Assembly: GCF_025979705.1 (NCBI RefSeq)
Contig: NZ_CP110136.1
Span: 434,001 to 498,000, forward strand
From: Hymenobacter sp. YIM 151858-1
GTDB lineage: Bacteria > Bacteroidota > Bacteroidia > Cytophagales > Hymenobacteraceae
DNA length: 64,000 nt
Direction of reading: 5' to 3'
The translations under genes were made by a program, and so were the position numbers. Below, one piece after another: positions 14,901 to 23,617 of the stretch (positions are counted from its first letter, which is position 1; each line of letters starts with the position of its first letter). Under the pieces are notes generated by a model. That model was given only the letters and a program-made list of their open reading frames with translations. It was not told where the DNA came from and ran no database searches.

Positions 14901-15698
14901 TTACAAGCCTAGGCTGTCGAGTGGAGAGGCCGGGCGGTTGCGTTGGGCGACATGGGTGTAGATTTCGGTGGTTTTGATACTGGCGTGTCCGAGCAAATCT
15001 TGGATGACCCGGATACCCGTCCCGGCTTCCAGCAGGTGCGTGGCATAGGAGTGGCGTAGCATGTGCAGCGTGACGGGGCGCCGGATACCGGCCCGCGCGG
15101 CGGCTTGTTTTACCAGCTGCTGCAGGCTTCGCTCGCTGTACGGCTCGCCCGGCTGCTGCCCCTCAAATAGGAACGTAACGGGCCGAAACTGCCGGTACTG
15201 CTTGCGCAATAAATGTAGTAAACTCACCGGCAGCGGCAGGTCGCGGTCTTTTTTGCCCTTGCCGCCGCGCACATACTGCGCCATTCGTTTGCTGTCGATG
15301 TCGGTGGGTGAGGGCCAGCACTTCGCTCAGCCGCAGGCCCAGGCCGTAGGCGAGCATCAGCATGTCCCGGTGTTTCCGGTTGTCGGTGCCGGCCAGCAGG
15401 GCGCGCACCTCCACTTTGGCCAATACTTTCGGATTGGTCAGGGGCTGCTTGGGGCGGGGCACGGCGTAGTGCTGCCGGGGCTGGCCTTCTACCTGCTCGT
15501 AGTAAAACTTGATGGCGTTGTTTGGTACGTCTCCGAAATACCGGTCCCCACGCGCGCCGCCAGGTAATCCAGCACGTCCTGTTTGCTCAGCTCCAGCGGC
15601 AGGCGCGGGGCGTGGTAGGCAAGCAACTGCTGGAAGGCCGTGCGGTAGTTTTTGAGGGTGGCCGGGCTGTACCTTGAGGCCGCGCATAGCAGTAGCAC
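14901..15698 (-). pseudogene. Tyrosine recombinase pseudogene (two frameshifts, 5' end lost)
   Basis: Three pieces in order. The N-terminal core-binding part (RYSPATLKNYRTAFQQLLAYH, from 15698) and the C-terminal catalytic part ([36 protein letters not shown], ending SPLDSLGL at 14901) share one frame. The middle (NNAIKFYYEQVEGQPRQHY to [17 protein letters not shown]) is in another frame. Two compensating indels, near 15540 and 15290, break it. The family is the solitary integrase common in Bacteroidota. The start is missing because the T9SS plug gene begins 40 bases away on the other strand. It is inactive unless the shifts are sequencing errors. Confidence 0.8.
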
Positions 15699-15725
15699 GA
15701 ATAGCAGGATAACATACGCCGCCCG

Positions 15726-15733
15726 TACCTTCG
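15726..15733 (+). promoter_or_regulatory. -7 box adjacent to the plug gene start
   Basis: taccttcg, a one-mismatch TAnnTTTG box, ends four bases before the ATG at 15738, suggesting a leaderless transcript. Confidence 0.45.
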
Positions 15734-15737
15734 CAAC

Positions 15738-17117
15738 ATGCGCATCTCCACCGTTGCCCTGCTACTCGCCGTATCCGCTGCCCCGGCCTGCGTGCCCCTG
15801 GGCACGCCCATCACCGACCCCAACGCCGGACGCCCCGGGCAGGGCAGCGCCGTGCAGGCACCTAGGGCCAACCAGCAGCTGCGCTTCGAGGATGCCGTTT
15901 ACGACCCCGACGTGCAGAGCGTGCAGTGCTACGCCGCTACCGGGCAGCCCACCGAAATCTTCAACCCGCCGGTGGTGCCGCTCGCGAGTAGCGGCAGCAT
16001 GGTGCTGGAGTTCGACATCCTGGGTAGCCAAAGCCGCCGCCTCACGGCGCGCCTCGTGCACTGCAACGCCGACTGGACGCCCTCCGTCCTCACCGATCTG
16101 CAGTTTCTCAACGAAATCAACGAGTTCAACCTCACGCAGTACCGCACTTCGGTGGGTACGCAGGTACCGTATTTTCATTACCGCTTGCCCATTCCGTCGG
16201 TAAGAATCTCGGGCAATTTTCTGTTGGTGGTGCAGGATGGCACCACCCGGCAGCCGTTGTTGTCGCGGCGCTTGCTGGTGTTTGATAACCTCGTGGAAGT
16301 GGCCGCGCAGCCTGGGCTGGCCCCCGGCGGCAACGCCCGCTACACCATGCAGCAAATTGATTTTGCCATTCGCTACGGCAACTACCCGCTCGTGAACCCG
16401 GCCGTGGAAACCAAGGTGGTGCTGCGCCAGAACTTCCGCTGGGACAACGCCAAGTACAACCTGCGGCCCACCTTCGTGCGCGATGCCGAGCAGCAGCTCG
16501 ATTACCAGTACTTCAACTTCGAGAATGCCTTTCCGGCGTTCAACGAGTTTCGCTTCGCCGATTTACGCTCCTTGCGAACCGCGGGCCTGGGCGTAGCTCA
16601 GCTCAATATCGAAGCCTCCCCGCGCGAGGTGCTGCTGCTGCCCGAAGAAACCCGCGCCAGCCGCGCCTACACGCAGTACGAAGATGCCGACGGGCAGCGC
16701 GTGTTCGAGAGCCGCGAATACGGCAACGGCGCCACCAACGCTGATTATGTCTGGACAACGTTTCAGCTGCGCGCCCCCAGCGTGGCGCCGGGCCCCGTGT
16801 ACGTGTTCGGCGCCCTCACCGACTGGAAGCTGAAAGACGATTTCAAGCTTACCTACAACGCCGCCCAACAGCTCTATACCGGCCGGGCGTTGCTTAAGCA
16901 GGGCTACTACAACTACTACTACGTGGTGGGCCAGCCCGGCAGCGCCCCCGATGCGGGCTATTTCGAGGGCAGCTACCAGCTCACCCAAAACCAGTACGAT
17001 ATTTTGGTGTACTACCGCCCGCCCGGCACCCGCACCGATTTGCTCATCGGCTACCGCCCACTGCAGGTAAACGGCTCGCAAGTGCGCCAAAGCCAGCCGG
17101 GCCTGTTTCGGAGGTAG
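15738..17117 (+). CDS. Type IX secretion system plug protein (DUF5103)
   Basis: A 459-residue envelope protein matching the DUF5103 family, which includes the plug that closes the SprA translocon on its periplasmic side. It has a short signal peptide with a possible lipobox (SAAPAC), an N-terminal beta domain with the typical LRFEDAVYDPDVQSVQCY and LTARLVHCNADWTPS segments (about 50-115), and a C-terminal beta domain (VYVFGALTDWKLKDDFKLTY, about 355) ending in an immunoglobulin-like fold. Length is as usual for the family. Its presence implies T9SS secretion and gliding-type machinery elsewhere in the genome. It converges on the tandem repeat at 17223. Confidence 0.85.
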   Translation: MRISTVALLLAVSAAPACVPLGTPITDPNAGRPGQGSAVQAPRANQQLRFEDAVYDPDVQSVQCYAATGQPTEIFNPPVVPLASSGSMVLEFDILGSQSRRLTARLVHCNADWTPSVLTDLQFLNEINEFNLTQYRTSVGTQVPYFHYRLPIPSVRISGNFLLVVQDGTTRQPLLSRRLLVFDNLVEVAAQPGLAPGGNARYTMQQIDFAIRYGNYPLVNPAVETKVVLRQNFRWDNAKYNLRPTFVRDAEQQLDYQYFNFENAFPAFNEFRFADLRSLRTAGLGVAQLNIEASPREVLLLPEETRASRAYTQYEDADGQRVFESREYGNGATNADYVWTTFQLRAPSVAPGPVYVFGALTDWKLKDDFKLTYNAAQQLYTGRALLKQGYYNYYYVVGQPGSAPDAGYFEGSYQLTQNQYDILVYYRPPGTRTDLLIGYRPLQVNGSQVRQSQPGLFRR

Positions 17118-17222
17118 CGGCTGATGGGTGCGGAGTAGTTGGTATTGAGTAGGTAGTGTTGGGTACTGAGACCAAGAAAAAGGTGCGCAGCGGCGCAACC
17201 CGCGGCCTAGGTCGGCCATACA

Positions 17223-17366
17223 CCCTAAGCCCTAAGCCCTAAGCCCTAAGCCCTAAGCCCTAAGCCCTAAGCCCTAAGCCCTAAGCCCTAAGCCCTAAGC
17301 CCTAAGCCCTAAGCCCTAAGCCCTAAGCCCTAAGCCCTAAGCCCTAAGCCCTAAGCCCTAAGCCCT
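17223..17366. repeat. Tandem array of CCCTAAG, 20 perfect copies
   Basis: Twenty uninterrupted copies of the 7-mer ccctaag (17223-17362) plus a partial ccct, between two convergent genes. The complement, cttaggg, is telomere-like. Because 7 is not a multiple of 3, the array carries TAA (plus strand) or TAG (minus strand) in every frame, so it stops translation in both directions. The stop codon of the minus-strand gene at 17358 is inside the last copy. Perfect copies imply recent expansion by slippage. Confidence 0.95.
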
Positions 17367-17903
17367 GGCTCCCAGCACCCGCTGCGAATCGCGCACCACG
17401 GTTGCCCAGGTTTGTTGCATCAGCTCTGCCTCTACGCCAGTACGCTCCACGTACTGCTGCTGATAGCGCTGCAGGCGGTCGTGCAGGGCGCGGCAGCGGG
17501 CCTGAAAGCGGGCGAAATCGGCTACCAGTTGGCTTTTTTGCTCGGGTTGCAGCAGGCGTTGGGCGTGTACTTTAAAGTAGGTGTCGGCCAGGTAGCGGCG
17601 CGATACCAGCAGGCGCTGCAGCTCGTCGCGGTCGGCATCGGCGAGTTGGTAGGCCAGCTGGGTTTCCACGGCCAGAATGTCGGCGGGCTTGTCGGCGGCG
17701 GCGTATTCCTCAAAAATAGCGCTGTACTGCTCCGGCGTTTCGGGCTTCACCTGAAACAGCTTATCGAAGATGAGCATGTTGGCCAGCTGCTGCTCCACGG
17801 CCTGGCCGAAATATACCGCCAGCCCGAAATGCGCGTAAACTTCCTTGGTTTGCTCTTCGGGGCTGAGCTGCTGAAAATGGTCGAGGATGGGCTGAATGTT
17901 CAT
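17358..17903 (-). CDS. Hypothetical helical protein, 181 aa
   Basis: Start chosen at ATG 17903 (MNIQPILDHFQQLSPEEQTK); longer starts add an improbable Gly/Arg-rich leader. The protein is almost entirely helical with many Gln and Glu, and resembles a coiled-coil or four-helix protein. No family was recognised. The C-terminus (VLGARA) and TAG stop come from the edge of the CCCTAAG array, so the array may have replaced the original end. It is divergent from the M48 protease gene. Confidence 0.6.
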   Translation of the reverse strand: MNIQPILDHFQQLSPEEQTKEVYAHFGLAVYFGQAVEQQLANMLIFDKLFQVKPETPEQYSAIFEEYAAADKPADILAVETQLAYQLADADRDELQRLLVSRRYLADTYFKVHAQRLLQPEQKSQLVADFARFQARCRALHDRLQRYQQQYVERTGVEAELMQQTWATVVRDSQRVLGARA

Positions 17904-18108
17904 GGTGACTGTGGAGCAGCCTGCAAGTACGGCAAAAAGCAGTTGGCCCGGTATTGGCAAACGCCCAGGTGCCCCGGCCACTGTTATGGCTCGTGCACCT
18001 AGGGCCGTGGCCCTAGGTACCGGCACGCGTAACCTTAGCCCGCACCTGGGCCGTTGCAGGCATAGTTGCACTTGTAACCACTTACCCACCCCAAGTACTT
18101 CCACACAT

Positions 18109-19560
18109 ATGCATAACAACTTGCTCCGCCGACTCCGGCCTTTGGCCTTGCTCGGCTTGTTGCTGCCGCTGGCGGGCTCTACCAGCCCCGCGCTCTACGC
18201 TCCGGCTCCGGCCAAGCGCGTACCCGTGCAGGGGGCGCAGCCCGATCCGCAGGTGGTAGCCATGTTCGGCCTGCTCGACAACGCCAAGCTGCAGAGCTAC
18301 ATCGACGAGAAAGGCCTGCAGATGGGCCGCATTTCCGACCGCCCCGCCGATGTGAAAGGCTTTACCATCGTCGATTCGCCCATCATCAATGCCTTTGCCA
18401 CGCCCGATGGCCACGTATACTTTACGCGCGGCATCATGGCGCACTTCAACAACGAGGCGCAGTTTGCCGGCGTGCTCGGCCACGAAATCGGCCACATTAC
18501 GGCGCGCCACGGCCAGAAGCAGCAAACCCGCTCCACCGTGGCCAACGGGGCGCTCATCCTGGGCTCAATCCTGTCGCGGCGGGTCGCGTCTATTGCCCAG
18601 CCGTTGTCGCAGGTGGCGGGCCTGGGCCTGCTGAAGTACGGCCGCGACGACGAAAACGAATCCGACAAGCTTGGGGTGAAGTACTCCAGCAAAATCGGTT
18701 ACGACCCGGCCTCCATGGCCGATTTCTTTCTGACCTTGCAGCGCACCGAGCAAAGCAGCGGCGCTGCCACGGTGCCCACGTTCCTGTCGTCGCACCCGAA
18801 CTCGGCCGACCGCTACCAGAACGTGAAAAAGATGGCCGTGCAAGCCGAGCAGCAAGCCGGCCGCCAGCTGGCCGTCAACCGCGACCAGTACCTGCGCATG
18901 ATCGACGGGCTGGCCTACGGCGACGACCCGCGCCAGGGCTACGTGGAGGGCGGGGCCTTTTACCACCCCGAGCTGAAGTTTCAGTTCCCGGTGCCGCAGG
19001 GCTGGAAAACCCAAAACTCGCCGCAGCAATTTCAGATGGCTGAGCCCAACGGCCAGGCCGTGCAGGTGCTGCTGCTAGCTCCCGGCAACTCCCTCGACCA
19101 AGCCGCCCAAGCCCTGGCCGAACAGCTGAAGCTGCAAAACGCGCAGGCCTCGCGCACCACCATCAACAGCTTCCCGGCCATTGCCGTGCAAGGCGACCAA
19201 ATTGGCCAGAACCAGCAGGGGCAGCAGGGCATTACGGCCCGTACGCTGTCCTACCTCATTCAGGATGGCCAAACCATTTATGCCTTGGTAGGCATGAGCG
19301 CGCCTAGCACCTTCAGCTCCTACGGCCCCACGTTCCAGCGCGTGGCGCAAGGTTTCCGCCGCCTCACCGATGCCAATAAAATCAACCGCCAGCCCGAGCG
19401 CGTGCGCATCAAAACCGCTACCGGCACTCAAACGCTGGCGCAGGCCCTGGCCGCCAACGGCGTGCCCAGCCGCCGCTACGAGGAAATGGCTATCCTCAAC
19501 GGCATGAAGCAGAGCGATAAGCTTTCGAAGGGACAGTTGTTTAAGGTGGTGGGCCGCTAA
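18109..19560 (+). CDS. M48 family metalloprotease with C-terminal LysM-like domain
   Basis: A 483-residue exported zinc protease. Start at ATG 18109 gives a clean signal peptide (NNLLRRLRPLALLGLLLPLA). The M48 active site is HEIGH at about 125 (GHEIGHITARHGQ) with a downstream glutamate in DENESDKLG. After the protease domain (to about 270) comes a domain seen in YfgC/LoiP-like Bacteroidota proteins (about 285-420). A final LysM-like unit (TLAQALAANGVPSRRYEEMA to KLSKGQLFKVVG) may bind peptidoglycan. The family handles quality control of outer-membrane proteins in the periplasm; the exact substrate is inferred. Confidence 0.9.
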   Translation: MHNNLLRRLRPLALLGLLLPLAGSTSPALYAPAPAKRVPVQGAQPDPQVVAMFGLLDNAKLQSYIDEKGLQMGRISDRPADVKGFTIVDSPIINAFATPDGHVYFTRGIMAHFNNEAQFAGVLGHEIGHITARHGQKQQTRSTVANGALILGSILSRRVASIAQPLSQVAGLGLLKYGRDDENESDKLGVKYSSKIGYDPASMADFFLTLQRTEQSSGAATVPTFLSSHPNSADRYQNVKKMAVQAEQQAGRQLAVNRDQYLRMIDGLAYGDDPRQGYVEGGAFYHPELKFQFPVPQGWKTQNSPQQFQMAEPNGQAVQVLLLAPGNSLDQAAQALAEQLKLQNAQASRTTINSFPAIAVQGDQIGQNQQGQQGITARTLSYLIQDGQTIYALVGMSAPSTFSSYGPTFQRVAQGFRRLTDANKINRQPERVRIKTATGTQTLAQALAANGVPSRRYEEMAILNGMKQSDKLSKGQLFKVVGR

Positions 19561-19578
19561 CGGCAGCCGCTCCTGCGC

Positions 19579-20130
19579 CTACCAAACCAAGCGCGTACCC
19601 AGGCTAAGCTGCGTAATCAGCTCGGTGTAGGTGCCGTAGGCGTCGCGCTCCTGGTAGGGGCCGGTGGCGTTCAGCTCGGCGGTTAGCTGGTGCGGGCCCA
19701 CCGGAAAGGCGTAGCCCAACCGAAACGCCGGCAGCACGTTCCGGCGCACCGTGTGCCAGCCACCGGTCCAGTCGGCGCGGTATTCATCTTCCAGGCGCTG
19801 GGCGGCCACCCCGGCGGCAGCAAATAGGCCCCGCTCGGGCTTGGCGCCTAGGTGCACCTGGGCCAGCAACGCAACGGTGCGGCAATCGAAGCGGCCATCC
19901 TCAAAGCTGGCGCCGCTGGCCCGGTCAATTTTGCGGCGGAAGTAATGCACATATGCCGTGGCGCCCAGCACATGGTTAAACCGGTAATCGGCCCCCAGCT
20001 GGCCCGACGGCCCCAAGTAGTACATCTGGGCATCGCCGCTGGCATGCAAGCCCGCGTAAGGCCGTAGTTTGTGCTGCGCCTGGCCCGTAAACGGCAGCAA
20101 GCCGGCCAGCAGGAATAATGTTTTTCGCAT
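19579..20130 (-). CDS. Predicted outer-membrane beta-barrel protein, 183 aa
   Basis: Signal peptide (MRKTLFLLAGLLPFTGQAQ) followed by alternating strands with aromatic ends (YYLGPSGQLGADYRF, ATAYVHYFRRK, FRLGYAFPVG) and a terminal strand LSLGTRLVW, the pattern of a small eight-strand outer-membrane barrel. No named family was recognised. It converges on the M48 gene with an 18-base gap. Confidence 0.65.
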   Translation of the reverse strand: MRKTLFLLAGLLPFTGQAQHKLRPYAGLHASGDAQMYYLGPSGQLGADYRFNHVLGATAYVHYFRRKIDRASGASFEDGRFDCRTVALLAQVHLGAKPERGLFAAAGVAAQRLEDEYRADWTGGWHTVRRNVLPAFRLGYAFPVGPHQLTAELNATGPYQERDAYGTYTELITQLSLGTRLVW

Positions 20131-20237
20131 CGGCTACCTTGATAATTGCTTCGTTATAAAGGTATAAGGCACGCCCGAGTTGCCACCATGATTCGGCAGC
20201 CATACGGCACGACAGCAACAACCTTAGGCACCAAACC

Positions 20238-20271
20238 AAAACGCCCCAGCCGAATACCGGCCGGGGCGTTT
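20238..20271 (-). terminator. Terminator of ychF
   Basis: Imperfect hairpin aaacgccccagccg / cggccggggcgttt about 50 bases past the ychF stop; on the minus strand it runs into ttttggttt. Confidence 0.6.
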
Positions 20272-20319
20272 AAGTTACTACCTAGCCTGCGCTCGGCATA
20301 ACGACCTAGGGCGAACTGC

Positions 20320-21420
20320 TTACACGTTGAAGCGGAAGTGCATGATGTCGCCGTCCTGCACCACGTATTCTTTGCCTTCCACGGCCATTTTGCCGGCTTC
20401 CTTGATCTTGGCTTCCGAACGGTACTGTACGTAGTCGTCGAGCTTAATCACCTCGGCACGGATGAAGCCTTTCTCGAAGTCAGAGTGGATAACGCCGGCG
20501 GCAGCGGGGGCTTTGTCGCCGCGGTGAATGGTCCAGGCGCGTACTTCCTTCACGCCCGCGGTGAAGTAGGTGATGAGGTTGAGGATGTCATACGAAGCGC
20601 GGATGAGCTTATCCAAGCCCGACTCCGTGAGGCCGTACTCACCCAGGAACATGGCTTTTTCCTCGGGGTCGTCCATCTCAGCAATCTGCGATTCGATGGC
20701 GGCCGAAATCACCACTACCTGGGCGTTTTCGTTGGCAATGTGGGCGCGCAGAGCCTCCACGTAAGCGTTGCCGCCGGCCGGGATGCTGGCTTCGTCAACG
20801 TTGGCAGCGTAGATAACGGGCTTGATGGTGAGCAGTTGCAGGTCTTCTACCGCGGCCAGTTCTTCCTCCGAGGCATCGAGCGAGCGGGCGTTGTTGCCAG
20901 CCTCCAGGTGCGCCTTAAAGCGTTGCAGCGCGGCAACCTCTTTCTTGGCAACAGCGTCGCCACTTTTAGCCGAGCGCTCCGACTTCTGCAGCTTCTTGTC
21001 GATGCTTTCGAGGTCTTTCAGCTGCAGCTCCGTGTCGATTACGTCCTTGTCGAACACAGGATCAACGCCGCCGGCTACGTGCACGATGTTGGGGTCGTCG
21101 AAGCAGCGCACCACGTGGATGATGGCATCAACCTCGCGGATGTTGGCCAGGAACTTGTTGCCCAGGCCTTCGCCTTTAGAGGCGCCTTTCACCAGACCGG
21201 CAATGTCGACGAACTCCACAATGGTGGGCACCACGCGCTCGGGCTTCACGATTTCCTCCAGCACTTGCAGGCGCGAGTCGGGCACGGTTACCACGCCCAC
21301 GTTGGGCTCGATGGTGCAAAAAGGGTAGTTGGCCGATTCGGCCTTGGCGTTCGACAACGCGTTGAACAGGGTAGACTTACCTACGTTAGGCAGCCCGACA
21401 ATACCGCAGCGAAGACCCAT
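20320..21420 (-). CDS. ychF: Redox-regulated ATPase YchF (OLA1 family)
   Basis: A 366-residue Obg-type P-loop protein that prefers ATP and associates with ribosomes. Visible: G1 GLPNVGKSTLFNAL at about 8, switch and G3 VDIAGLVKGASKGEGLGNKF at about 70, a coiled-coil insertion (about 130-180), YAANVDEAS in the G4 position, and a C-terminal TGS domain (about 280-366) ending DIMHFRFNV. Length and all motifs are standard. A -7 promoter box is at 21486-21493, giving a leader of about 60 bases. Confidence 0.97.
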   Translation of the reverse strand: MGLRCGIVGLPNVGKSTLFNALSNAKAESANYPFCTIEPNVGVVTVPDSRLQVLEEIVKPERVVPTIVEFVDIAGLVKGASKGEGLGNKFLANIREVDAIIHVVRCFDDPNIVHVAGGVDPVFDKDVIDTELQLKDLESIDKKLQKSERSAKSGDAVAKKEVAALQRFKAHLEAGNNARSLDASEEELAAVEDLQLLTIKPVIYAANVDEASIPAGGNAYVEALRAHIANENAQVVVISAAIESQIAEMDDPEEKAMFLGEYGLTESGLDKLIRASYDILNLITYFTAGVKEVRAWTIHRGDKAPAAAGVIHSDFEKGFIRAEVIKLDDYVQYRSEAKIKEAGKMAVEGKEYVVQDGDIMHFRFNV

Positions 21421-21485
21421 GTCTTTCTATAATTCTGAATGTTGGATGCTGAGTGCTGAATCAGACCTAGGGCCCAATGCGGGGG

Positions 21486-21493
21486 CAAAGGTA
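21486..21493 (-). promoter_or_regulatory. -7 box of ychF
   Basis: On the minus strand tacctttg, an exact TAnnTTTG box, 66 bases before the ychF ATG. Confidence 0.55.
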
Positions 21494-21735
21494 CGAAGCC
21501 CGGCCGGGGTTAGCACCGTGGCCCTAGGTGTGGCGCGGAGTGGCACTCCGCGGGCGGCCAGAAGCCGCCATCCGGCAGCGCGCAGCTACGCGTTCAAGGG
21601 GTGCCTGGTACCACCTTAGCGCCGCACGCGCCAGTACCGAGTACCATGCAGCGCTATACACGCAACAACGCGCTACCATCGGGGCCGGAGCCGCGGCGGA
21701 AGCGCGTTGCGTGAGAAAGAGGGATGTTGTAAAGC
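21494..21735. other. Gap with short palindromes, no gene seen
   Basis: GC-rich intergenic DNA with a small palindrome (cggagtggcactccg, about 21537-21551) akin to the ends of the repeat at 39139, a CCTAGG at 21523, and several partial inverted repeats. It looks like degraded copies of the dispersed repeats found elsewhere in the window. Confidence 0.45.
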
Positions 21736-22083
21736 TTAGTAGTTGTCGGGCGTATAGGCAGGGCCGTCGTAGCGGTTGGGGTCTTCGAAAGCAGGGCGGG
21801 GGCGGTCGAGCTCGGCTACTTCTTCGGGCGTGAGCAGCTCCTGGCGCACGTAGTCGATGGCGTCTTGCAGCGCATCGGCAAACTTCAAGAAGTCCTCTTT
21901 GTACAGGAAAATCTTGTGTTTCTCGTAGGAGAAAGTGTCGTCGTCGCGGAGGCGGCGCTTGCTTTCGGTAATCGTCAGGTAGTAATCCTGACCGCGCGTT
22001 GCCTTCACGTCGAAAAAGTACGTGCGCTTGCCGGCTTTAATGCGCTGGGAATAAATCTCGTCCTGTTCGTAGCGGTCTTCCAC
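21736..22083 (-). CDS. DUF3276 / PUR-family nucleic-acid-binding protein
   Basis: A 115-residue protein of the DUF3276 family, a Bacteroidota and spirochaete PUR-alpha-like fold that binds single-stranded DNA or RNA. The core is SQRIKAGKRTYFFDVKATRG, DYYLTITESKRR and KHKIFLYKEDFLKFADALQ; length and order match the family. The only in-frame start in a sensible place is GTG at 22083 (VEDRYEQDE). The tail is acidic and Pro/Asp-rich. It stands alone. Confidence 0.85.
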   Translation of the reverse strand: MEDRYEQDEIYSQRIKAGKRTYFFDVKATRGQDYYLTITESKRRLRDDDTFSYEKHKIFLYKEDFLKFADALQDAIDYVRQELLTPEEVAELDRPRPAFEDPNRYDGPAYTPDNY

Positions 22084-22345
22084 GGGGTCCAGCTTAAAGA
22101 TGAAGAAATGGAAAATTTATTGGGTTATTTTGAGAAGATTGAAAATTCTCCGGCTAAAGCTACCGGTTAGGCGCCGTATATGAAAATTTATTGCTAAAAA
22201 TAGTGTCTAGCCAAGTTTAAGGCCAATTTCCTGGCCCTCGGCGTGGCACATTTCCGCGGCAGCTCGGCCGTGGCGGGCACTCGCCCGGCAACTTGCGCGT
22301 TACTTTCGCAGTCTGTATTGCTTCGCACCTGCTTTATCCGTTGCT

Positions 22346-23269
22346 ATGGCTTCTCAACCACTCGATTTAGCTGCCGTCCGCTCGTTTGAAAACCTGGAGT
22401 TTCTGGCGCGCCAGCTGGTCGATGGGTTCATCACGGGCTTGCACCAGTCGCCGTACCACGGGTTTTCGGTGGAGTTTTCGGAGCACCGCCTCTACAACCC
22501 CGGCGAAAGCACGCGCCACCTCGACTGGAAAGTGCTGGCCCGCACCGATAAGCTTTTCGTGAAGCGCTACGAGGAGGAAACCAACCTGCGCTGCCACATC
22601 CTGCTCGACGTGTCGTCGTCGATGTACTACCCGCGGCCGAGCAACGACAAGCTGCACTTTTCGGTGCTGTGCGCGGCGGCGCTGGCTACGCTTCTGCAAA
22701 AGCAGCGCGACGCGGTGGGCCTCGTTACGTTTTCCGACAAAGTAGAGCTGCAAACGCCCGTGCGCTCTACCAGCACGCACCGCCACACCTTGCTGCTGCA
22801 GCTGCAGCAGCTGATGGAGCGGCAGGCCCCCACCGAGCGCGGCGGCACCGAGGTAGCCAGCGTAATTCACCAGATTGCGCAGCAAATCCCGAAACGCTCG
22901 CTTGTCATTATCTTCTCGGATATGCTCGGGCGCAGCCAACAAAAGCAAGCCGATACGCTGGCCGCGTTGCAGCACCTGCGCCACCAGCACCACGAGGTGC
23001 TGCTGTTCCACGTGATGGACCGCGCCACCGAGGCCGAATTCGAATTTGCCGAGCGCCCCTACGTGTTTGAGGACGTAGAAACCGGCGAACGGGTGAAGCT
23101 GAGCCCGGCGCAAGTGCGCGAGCAATACCGCGCCGCCATGCAGCAGTTTACCAAGGAGCTGGCCGAGCGCTGCGGCCAGTACCGCATCGATTTTGTACCC
23201 GTTGATATTCGCGAGCCGTTCGATCGGGTGCTGTACGCTTACCTGGTAAAGCGCGGCAAAGTGCGCTAG
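22346..23269 (+). CDS. DUF58 domain protein (vWA-like)
   Basis: A 307-residue cytoplasmic protein. The DUF58 core FSEHRLYNPGESTRHLDWKV is at about 45-65 and continues with KRYEEETNLRCHILLDVSSSM, a von Willebrand A-type metal site (DxSxS). Members usually work with MoxR AAA ATPases and Bat proteins in envelope stress or maturation. No moxR gene is next to it. A second, more distant DUF58 protein is at 41641. The start follows a weak -7-like box (ttactttcg near 22302). Confidence 0.9.
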   Translation: MASQPLDLAAVRSFENLEFLARQLVDGFITGLHQSPYHGFSVEFSEHRLYNPGESTRHLDWKVLARTDKLFVKRYEEETNLRCHILLDVSSSMYYPRPSNDKLHFSVLCAAALATLLQKQRDAVGLVTFSDKVELQTPVRSTSTHRHTLLLQLQQLMERQAPTERGGTEVASVIHQIAQQIPKRSLVIIFSDMLGRSQQKQADTLAALQHLRHQHHEVLLFHVMDRATEAEFEFAERPYVFEDVETGERVKLSPAQVREQYRAAMQQFTKELAERCGQYRIDFVPVDIREPFDRVLYAYLVKRGKVR

Positions 23270-23287
23270 CCAGCTTCCTTTCCCGAA

Positions 23288-23482
23288 ATGATTGACTTTC
23301 CGTTACTGATTATCTGCGTTGTTCTCACGTTTTTCAGCGCGCTCATTACCACGTACATCGCCCAGGGCAAGCCGTTCTGGCGCTGGTTCCTCATTGGCAT
23401 GGTGCTGCCCTATGTGAGTATCTTCATTGCCATGATCGTGACCTACCTTGATCAGAAAAAGGAAGAGCAGGCGCAGAAGTAA
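23288..23482 (+). CDS. Small membrane protein, 64 aa
   Basis: Two membrane helices: IDFPLLIICVVLTFFSALIT (about 2-22) and RWFLIGMVLPYVSIFIAMIV (about 31-52), joined by a short GKPFW loop, with a basic-acidic tail DQKKEEQAQK. It begins 18 bases after the DUF58 stop, so it is probably co-transcribed. Function unknown. Confidence 0.65.
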   Translation: MIDFPLLIICVVLTFFSALITTYIAQGKPFWRWFLIGMVLPYVSIFIAMIVTYLDQKKEEQAQK

Positions 23483-23494
23483 CGCATCCTGAAT

Positions 23495-23592
23495 TGTCAT
23501 TCCGAGCGGCAGCGAGGAATCTGGGGCAGTGCTTTGAACGACAACCCGCCGGGCAGTTCGCACCCATATTCCTCGCTGCGCTCGGAATGACA
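23495..23592. repeat. Extragenic palindromic repeat
   Basis: Arms tgtcattccgagcggcagcg / cgctgcgctcggaatgaca with about 46 bases between them, between convergent genes. The same outer word tgtcatt...aatgaca bounds the nested repeat at 57245. It may also act as a bidirectional terminator. Confidence 0.75.
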
Positions 23593-23617
23593 AGTCTAGC
23601 GCACTATGCCAATGGAG

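Noticed and set aside
17223-17366. CRISPR array or true telomere
   Set aside because: No spacers separate the heptamers, so not CRISPR; it is internal, between two genes, with no hairpin end, so not a chromosome end.
20338-21432. 364-aa open frame antisense to ychF
   Set aside because: It is the exact complement of the ychF gene and arises from its GC-rich third positions; residue composition is His/Val/Gly-rich without any family motif.
22108-22170. 20-codon frame (MENLLGYFEKIENSPAKATG) upstream of the DUF3276 gene on the other strand
   Set aside because: Too short and without promoter, terminator or conservation evidence.
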